A stretch of 64,000 nt of DNA from Nonomuraea dietziae (lineage in GTDB: Bacteria > Actinomycetota > Actinomycetes > Streptosporangiales > Streptosporangiaceae), in contig NZ_JACIBV010000001.1 in assembly GCF_014195505.1 (NCBI RefSeq), positions 8,122,001 through 8,186,000 on the forward strand. The letters run 5' to 3'. Positions 58,991 through 64,000 of this stretch are shown here, in pieces; position 1 is the first letter of the stretch; every line of letters starts with the position of its first letter. Position numbers and translations under genes: made by a program. Below the pieces are notes generated by a model. It was not told the origin of the DNA and made no database searches. It was given only the letters and a program-made list of their open reading frames with translations.

Positions 58991-59727
58991 GTCGCGCTCC
59001 CTTCGTGGAGGCGGCGCTCTTCGAGCACCGCGAGCAGCGGTCCGGCGGCGGCGAGGACTGCCTCGAGATCGTCTTCGGTGGGGGGACGGCCTGGGCCGTC
59101 GATGAGCAGGGTGACGCCCTGCGCCAGCCGCACGCCGTGCACCGGCCACGACGGGGACTCGGCCCGCCTGGCCCAGAACCTCGGCCTGGCGCTCTCGGAG
59201 ACGCCCGGCTCCTGGGGGCCGCGGGCGGGGTGGGCCGGCGGCGATGGCCGCGGGCCGGGGGCTGGTGGCGACGGCGGCCCGGCGGCCGTCGGCCGCGCGG
59301 CCGACGGCGGTGGAGCCGCCGAGAGCGGCGGGGCAGGGGGAGGAGGGGCGGCGAGCGGGTGAAGGGGTGAAGTGGATGGAGCGGGTGGCGATGGGACAGG
59401 GGTCGTGGGCGGGTCGAGAGGGAGGCCGGCGGCCTGGGCGAGCATGGTGTCGGTGGCGCCGGCGAGGGCGATCTGGATCTCGGCGATCGAGGACCCCTCG
59501 GCCTGCATCCGCTTGACGGCCACCAGCTGCAACAGGTGCCGGCGTCCGTAGAGGGCCACCCTTCCGCGTCTGGTCAGCGGCGGGTCCAGGAGCCCGATCG
59601 TGGCATACCACCTGATCAGGCGCTCGCTGGGCACCTCGCGCACCCGCCCGTTTGCCCGCTGCCCCGACGCGCGCAGCAGGCCTGCCGCGCGGTCGGCCAG
59701 CTCGGCGATCGTCCAGGTCTCGCTCAT
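58987..59727 (-). CDS. MerR-family regulator with Pro-rich linker
   Basis: 246 residues. The N-terminal MerR winged helix is unusual (WTIAELADRAAGLLR then RVREVPSERLIRWYATIGLL) and is followed by RRHLLQLVAVKRMQAEG, a long Pro/Ala/Ser-rich stretch (about 105-180) and a C-terminal segment (VRLAQGVTLLIDGPGRPPTE). It is coupled to the VIT/vWA gene and divergent from dps. Clustered inverted repeats sit 2 to 35 bases upstream of its ATG, so it probably represses its own operon. No metal-binding Cys is seen. Confidence 0.87.
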   Translation of the reverse strand: MSETWTIAELADRAAGLLRASGQRANGRVREVPSERLIRWYATIGLLDPPLTRRGRVALYGRRHLLQLVAVKRMQAEGSSIAEIQIALAGATDTMLAQAAGLPLDPPTTPVPSPPAPSTSPLHPLAAPPPPAPPLSAAPPPSAARPTAAGPPSPPAPGPRPSPPAHPARGPQEPGVSESARPRFWARRAESPSWPVHGVRLAQGVTLLIDGPGRPPTEDDLEAVLAAAGPLLAVLEERRLHEGSAT

Positions 59728-59728
59728 G

Positions 59729-59762
59729 CTGTCATGGTGACAGTGTCATCATGACAGTGTCA
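59729..59762. promoter_or_regulatory. MerR operator cluster, two TGACAgTGTCA copies
   Basis: TGACAGTGTCA occurs at 59738-59748 and 59752-59762, a 14-bp repeat. Overlapping symmetric frames CTGTCA-TGG-TGACAG (59729-59743) and TGTCA-TCA-TGACA (59744-59756) make an almost continuous palindromic tract directly upstream of the MerR start. This is very AT-rich for the window. Confidence 0.65.
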
Positions 59763-59841
59763 AGGATGGGAAGAATCGGCCCGCTTGCCGGGTTCATTCA
59801 GGTGAGACCGATTGTCGAAACGACGAGAGGAAACGCAGCTC

Positions 59842-60309
59842 ATGGCAAGGATCACAGGACCGCTCTCGGGCGACGCGCAGAAGGTCGTCGCGGACGCTCT
59901 GCAGGGAGCGCTCGTCGATCTGATCGACCTTTCGCTGGTGGCCAAGCAGGCGCACTGGAACATCGTCGGACCCCACTTCAGGCCGCTGCATCTCCAGCTC
60001 GACGAACTGGTCGACGTGGCCAGGCAGCACACCGACACCGTCGCGGAGCGGGCCGTGGCCCTCGGGATCAACCCTGACGGGCGTTCGGGCACTGTCGCGG
60101 GGGCGACGAAGGTGCAGCAGCCCGAGCACGGGTGGATCGATGACGGAAAGGTCGTCGCCACGTTCACGGACATCCTCGAAGGGGTCATCAGGCGCATGCG
60201 TGAGCGGGTGGCCGCCACGGACGAGCCCGATCCCGTCACCCAGGACATCCTGATCGCGGTGACGCAGGACGTCGAGAAGCAGCACTGGATGTTCCAGGCC
60301 CAGCGCTGA
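59842..60309 (+). CDS. dps: Dps-family DNA-protecting ferritin-like protein
   Basis: A 155-residue four-helix protein. The ferroxidase-type residues are in SLVAKQAHWNIVGPHF and RPLHLQLDELVDVARQ, with a standard TVAERAVALG segment. It binds DNA and stores iron, guarding against peroxide. The start is ATG 59842 after GAGAGGAAACG. It ends at 60309, touching the convergent KAP gene at 60310. The spacer to MerR holds the shared operator. Confidence 0.92.
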   Translation: MARITGPLSGDAQKVVADALQGALVDLIDLSLVAKQAHWNIVGPHFRPLHLQLDELVDVARQHTDTVAERAVALGINPDGRSGTVAGATKVQQPEHGWIDDGKVVATFTDILEGVIRRMRERVAATDEPDPVTQDILIAVTQDVEKQHWMFQAQR

Positions 60310-63048
60310 TCACAGCAGGTCCTCCGCCAGTGAGGCGATGGCGGGACGGGTGGCCAGGAGCTGGCGCAGCGCCTTCTCCGAGGCCCCCGAGCCCGCCAGC
60401 TCCGCCTCCATGAGCGCCCGCAGCCAGGCGTCGCCGTCGCAGCGCAGCGCCGCCCGCTCCAGCCGTTCGAGCACGGTGGCGCCTCTGTGCGCCTCGCTGG
60501 TCAGGGTCGAGAGCAGGTGCGGCCACCTGACCGTGAGCGCGGCCAGCTTGGCCACGGCCGCGTCCGGCGTGCGCGGCGCCCCGGCCAGCTGCCGCCTGTA
60601 GGTGATGAACGAGTAGAACCTGAACACGTTGAGATAGCGCTTGACCTCGCGCGGGTTGCGCAGGTCCAGCCCCGGCAGCGCCGCCTCGATCGCGAGGAAG
60701 GCGTTCTCGTCGCTGTAGAGGTCGCCGAAGACGCGGTCGGCGGCCCGCCGTACCTCCTCGGGCCTGGCGCCGATCGCGAGCTGGGCGCGCCTGACGCTCT
60801 CCTCCAACGTGGCGGGCGTCGGGGCGAGCTCCCTGATCGCCGCCTCCACCCTGTCGACCGCGGCCTCCCTGGGAGGGCGCGGGCGCGGCGGCGGCGCCCA
60901 GCGCGGCGGCTGCGGCGGCGTGCCGTCCGAGGAGAGGCCGAGCAGCGCCCGCAGGTAGTCGGGCAGGCGGTCGCCCTCGTCCAGCCGCGGGACGCTCAGC
61001 GGGAGCTGCACGATCTTCTCGAGGAAGCGCCAGCCGACACCCTCGGGCAGGCTGAGGCCCTTGTAGGAGTGCTCGACGTGCGCGGCCACCACGTCGGGCT
61101 CCATCGCCAGCACGAAGACGCAGTTGGGGAACTCGCCCGCGAGGAACAGGTTGATCGCCTCGATGACCTGCGAGACGGTCCCCGACGAGCACCTGTCCAG
61201 GTCGTCGACGAACACCACGAGGGGCCGGCGGGGCGTGGCGACCAGGCCGAGCACGTTGCGCATGTCGGCCTGCACGAGGTGGAGGAAGCCCGTCTTGCCC
61301 CTGTAGCCCTGGTCGGAGCCGAGGCCGAGGGGGTCGGGCGGGCGCACCAGGCCACTGAAGCTGCCGCCGGCCGACTCCCCGAGGAACCTGGAGATCCGCA
61401 GCGTCCCCGCCACGACCGAGGCCAGCGCTCCGGTGGAGGCGATGGCGGCGGCGGTGCCGCTCAGCTCGGGCAGCAGCGACTCGGCGGCCAGCGAGGCGGA
61501 CGACAGCACCAGCGTGCCGGTCAGGCCGAGCGCGACGGGCACGAGCCTGGTGAGCGCCAGATGGTAGGCCTGCCGCCTGACCGACTCCCTGTCGATCCTG
61601 CTGAGGTTCAGCTCCAGCCAGAAGCGCTCACGCTCGGCGCGGGGCAGGCGATGGGTGATCTGGCTGATGATCTCGTGGGCGAGTCCGGCCCACACCTGCT
61701 CGTCGTTCTGGTACATCCACGGGTTGAACCAGACCGTCGGCCGCCAGTCGGCGTCGGCGTCGGGCACCGCCTCGTCGGCCGAGACGGACGGCGGCCGCCG
61801 TACCCGCCTCATCACCTCGGCGTTGGTGACGCCGCGCGCCCCGCGCCCCTGGCGAAGCAGGCGCAGCCCGATCGGGCGCTCGCCCGCCGCTCCCGGGTCG
61901 AGCAGCTCCTGCACCATCCGCATCAGCGAGGTCTTGCCGACGCCCCACGGGCCCTTGATGCCGATCGTCAGCGGCGGCTGGGTGTCGGGGTGGCGGATGA
62001 AGGCCGCCATCGCCTCGGCGTAGACGCCGTGCCCGAGCCGGTCGTCGAGCGTCCACCTGTCGGGCGTCAGCCGCGCCCTGGGCTGGACGGCGGCCCGCCC
62101 CGCCCGCAGGCGGCGCAGGCGCCACGCGAGCCGTTCGGCCTCGTCAGACGACAGCAGCGACCTGCCGAACTCGCGCACCGCGCGGTGCGGATCGGGCGCG
62201 AGCCCCCACGCGCGCAGCTCCTCCAGCCCCGCGCGGGCGTCGAGCAGTTCGGCGTGCTCCTCGCTCAGCCGCTCGTCCTCGCCCAGCAGTCCCGTCAGGC
62301 GCAGCAGCCGCTTGGCGGGCTCGCCGAGATGGAGATCGTGGACGCGGGAGACGATCTCGGCCGCCGACTCGGGCACCTCGCGCTCGCCCGCGGCCCTGAG
62401 CCGCGCCGCCGTCTCGGCCAGCGCGGCCTCTCCCGCGGTACGGCCCGCGCTGACGGCCACGTCCTCGATGTCGCCGTGCCTGAACATGATCGCGCGAAGG
62501 CCCGAGCCCAGCTCCTCGTAGCTCGCCTTCGCCAGGCCGTACAGGTCGGCGACGGTCACGCTCTCGCGCCTGGACAGCAGGCCCTCGGCCAGCAGCGAGG
62601 TCAGCGGGGGCGCGGACCTGGGGCGGGCCGCGCCGCCGGTGAGGGAGGCGGTGAGCGCGGCGGCGGCCACCGGCGGATCGCCAGGCACGTCGAGCACGGC
62701 CTCGTCAGGCTCGTCGGGGCCGCTGTGCAGCACCCACCCGAAGTCGACCACCAGCAGCAGCGCCGCGGCGGCCGAGTCGCCGAGCCTGCGGGAGAACTCC
62801 GCGATCAGCGCGGTGAAGGCGGTGGGGGTCCAGGTCGCGCCTGAAGGCCATCTGACCAGCAGCAGCTCGCCGGGCTCCGCCGAGGTCAGGAACAGCGTCA
62901 GAGCGGGCGCGGGCACGTCCGCCTCGCCTGTGCGCACGTCGAATCCGCACAGGCGCAGGGCGTGCGCGAGCCTGCGAGAAGGTTCGCCGTCGAGGAAGAC
63001 CAGCGCCCTGCGCGTCTTGATCCTCGGCGCGAGCCGCACGGGTGCCAT
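60310..63048 (-). CDS. KAP-family P-loop NTPase with membrane insert and caspase-like N-terminal region
   Basis: About 912 residues. The KAP core has Walker A GPWGVGKTSL (366-375), then FNPWMYQNDEQVWAGLAHEI, two membrane helices (about 502-520 and 531-550), Walker B PLVVFVDDLDRC (608-619) and the sensor-like NCVFVLAMEPDVVAAHV. The first 200 residues look like a caspase-type fold without a catalytic His or Cys. I start it at ATG 63048; the frame continues to ATG 63123, but those 75 bases have poor GC3. KAP NTPases are often membrane-tethered, and some are in phage defence. It abuts the dps gene and is divergent from a DUF839 gene. Confidence 0.85.
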   Translation of the reverse strand: MAPVRLAPRIKTRRALVFLDGEPSRRLAHALRLCGFDVRTGEADVPAPALTLFLTSAEPGELLLVRWPSGATWTPTAFTALIAEFSRRLGDSAAAALLLVVDFGWVLHSGPDEPDEAVLDVPGDPPVAAAALTASLTGGAARPRSAPPLTSLLAEGLLSRRESVTVADLYGLAKASYEELGSGLRAIMFRHGDIEDVAVSAGRTAGEAALAETAARLRAAGEREVPESAAEIVSRVHDLHLGEPAKRLLRLTGLLGEDERLSEEHAELLDARAGLEELRAWGLAPDPHRAVREFGRSLLSSDEAERLAWRLRRLRAGRAAVQPRARLTPDRWTLDDRLGHGVYAEAMAAFIRHPDTQPPLTIGIKGPWGVGKTSLMRMVQELLDPGAAGERPIGLRLLRQGRGARGVTNAEVMRRVRRPPSVSADEAVPDADADWRPTVWFNPWMYQNDEQVWAGLAHEIISQITHRLPRAERERFWLELNLSRIDRESVRRQAYHLALTRLVPVALGLTGTLVLSSASLAAESLLPELSGTAAAIASTGALASVVAGTLRISRFLGESAGGSFSGLVRPPDPLGLGSDQGYRGKTGFLHLVQADMRNVLGLVATPRRPLVVFVDDLDRCSSGTVSQVIEAINLFLAGEFPNCVFVLAMEPDVVAAHVEHSYKGLSLPEGVGWRFLEKIVQLPLSVPRLDEGDRLPDYLRALLGLSSDGTPPQPPRWAPPPRPRPPREAAVDRVEAAIRELAPTPATLEESVRRAQLAIGARPEEVRRAADRVFGDLYSDENAFLAIEAALPGLDLRNPREVKRYLNVFRFYSFITYRRQLAGAPRTPDAAVAKLAALTVRWPHLLSTLTSEAHRGATVLERLERAALRCDGDAWLRALMEAELAGSGASEKALRQLLATRPAIASLAEDLL

Positions 63049-63167
63049 GGTGAGAATGCTGGGACTCCCAGCCCGGGACGGCGCAGGGTTTGCGTAGTGT
63101 TTGAAGTCGGGTTCCCTTTTCATTCACGTCGTTGCGATCGACTGGGCCAGGTCTACAGGAGGCCCTC

Positions 63168-64000
63168 ATGTTGCGCAGAACTCTCCTCCGCACGAGCGCC
63201 GTGTTCGCCGGGTCGGTGTGGCTCGGCTCGCCGCAGGCGCGCGTGGCGGTGGGCCCGTACGGCCCGCTCCAGGGGCCTGACGCCGAAGGGCTGGCCCTGC
63301 CCGAGGGCTTCACGGGCCGCGTCCTCGCCCGCTCCGGCCGCAGGGTCGCGGGCCTGACCTGGCACTCGGCTCCAGGCGACGGCGCGTGCTTCCCCGACGG
63401 CGACGGCTGGATCTACGTGTCCAACTCGGGGCTGCCCCTGCTCGGCGGCGTCTCAGCGCTGCGCTTCGGCGCCGGAGGCGACGTGCGCGACGCCTACCGC
63501 ATCCTGTCGGGCACCAGCCTCAACCGCGCGGGTGGGGCCAGTCCCTGGCACACGTGGCTGTCGTGCGAGCAGATCACGCGCGGGCGCGTCTTCGAGTGCG
63601 ACCCCGACGGCTCCCGCTCCGCCCGTCCCCGCCTGGCCATGGGCAGGTTCAGGCACGAGGCCGCCGCCTTCGACCCCGACAGGCAGGTCGTCTACCTCAC
63701 CGAGGACGAGCCCGACGGCTGCTTGTACCGGTTCAGGCCGCTCGACTGGGGCGACCTGACCGAGGGCGCGCTGGAGGTGCTGACCACCTCGGGCGCGTGG
63801 CGGGCCGTGCCCTCGCCCGCCGCGCTGACCATGGCCACCCGCCACCAGGTGGAGGACGCCGCGCACTTCGACAGGGGCGGGGGCTGCCACTACCTCCGCG
63901 GCGTCTGCTACTTCGCCACCAAGGGCGACGGCCGCCTGTGGGCGTACGAGGCCGAGACGGGGCGTCTCGACACGGTGAGCGGCGTCAGGGCCGCGCACGG
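63168..64000 (+). CDS. DUF839/PhoX-like secreted protein (3' end beyond window)
   Basis: At least 277 residues, cut by the window edge. A Tat-like signal (MLRRTLLRTSAVFAGSVWLG) leads to a beta-propeller of the DUF839/PhoX type with GDGWIYVSNSG, WHTWLSCEQITRGRVFECDP, HEAAAFDPDRQVVYLTEDEP and GVCYFATKGDGRLWAYE, all normal for this family. PhoX members are calcium/iron phosphatases; this may be a phosphatase or simply a propeller. The start is ATG 63168, 5 bases after AGGAGG. Confidence 0.9.
   Translation, partial: MLRRTLLRTSAVFAGSVWLGSPQARVAVGPYGPLQGPDAEGLALPEGFTGRVLARSGRRVAGLTWHSAPGDGACFPDGDGWIYVSNSGLPLLGGVSALRFGAGGDVRDAYRILSGTSLNRAGGASPWHTWLSCEQITRGRVFECDPDGSRSARPRLAMGRFRHEAAAFDPDRQVVYLTEDEPDGCLYRFRPLDWGDLTEGALEVLTTSGAWRAVPSPAALTMATRHQVEDAAHFDRGGGCHYLRGVCYFATKGDGRLWAYEAETGRLDTVSGVRAAH

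Noticed and set aside
60310..63048. A defence island around the KAP NTPase
   Set aside because: Neighbours (Dps, MerR, DUF839) are ordinary; no nuclease, methylase or other defence gene lies within reach, so defence is only a family-level possibility.
1..64000. tRNA, rRNA, CRISPR, insertion sequence or prophage genes
   Set aside because: I searched for CCA-type cloverleaf blocks, regularly spaced repeats, transposase motifs and terminal inverted repeats and saw none.

Overview
The window is 64 kb of very GC-rich DNA (third codon positions almost all G or C, frequent GTG starts, AGG arginine codons) from an actinobacterium. The gene order ErpA-like / PfkB kinase / ctaC / trpD / ctaE-qcrCAB / DnaQ-UvrC fusion / NlpC-P60 / pimB / fadD / SRPBCC-ArsA-like ATPase / plsC matches the Rv2182c-Rv2206 neighbourhood of Mycobacterium tuberculosis and its Streptomyces counterpart. 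Codon style and gene content fit a filamentous actinomycete, probably Streptosporangiales. That placement is an inference. I found no tRNA, rRNA, CRISPR array, insertion sequence, prophage or origin.

Layout. 1-4.7 kb: quinolinate synthase (cut by the left edge), an A-type Fe-S carrier, a PfkB sugar/nucleoside kinase, a CBS-domain protein and a cysteine desulfurase/TusA pair. 4.8-15.8 kb: the respiratory core in two operons, ctaC-ctaD-ctaF and ctaE-qcrC-qcrA-qcrB (aa3 oxidase plus diheme bc1 complex). Between them lie an L,D-transpeptidase, a degenerate histidine kinase, trpD and a pseudo-receiver. 16-21.7 kb: an MFS exporter with a divergent regulator and shared operator, a methyltransferase, a lone Lrp ligand-binding domain and the DEDDh/GIY-YIG fusion. 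21.9-31.7 kb: a signalling block with two membrane Ser/Thr kinases and a protein sharing their outer domain, a YdbS/YdbT pair, a two-component system and a phosphotransferase. 31.8-39.3 kb: envelope genes, with a NYN-domain protein, two NlpC/P60 hydrolases (the second behind a CRP-type site and a ydaO/yuaA c-di-AMP riboswitch, apparently started at CTG), a secreted HExxH protein, an M48 protease and PimB. 39.3-46 kb: an RHH regulator/DUF4097 unit, a sugar ABC transporter with one frameshifted permease, and a PadR/FAD monooxygenase operon. 46-56.4 kb: FadD, a phosphoesterase, SRPBCC-ArsA-DUF5304, a frameshifted ROK glucokinase, a nuclease-like protein, PlsC and homocysteine methyltransferase. 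56.6-64 kb: a MerR/VIT-vWA pair, Dps, a KAP-family membrane NTPase, and a PhoX/DUF839 protein cut by the right edge.

Most polycistronic units are coupled by 4-base ATGA, GTGA or TTGA overlaps. Many convergent junctions carry a strong hairpin between or across the two stop codons.

Most notable are the stacked c-di-AMP riboswitch, CRP-like site and CTG start before the second NlpC/P60 gene; the KAP NTPase, whose N-terminal region looks like a catalytically dead caspase-like fold; the kinase/ectodomain cassette; and several phased short-palindrome operators (PadR, MerR, RHH). Two single-base C-run insertions disrupt otherwise intact genes and may be sequence errors.
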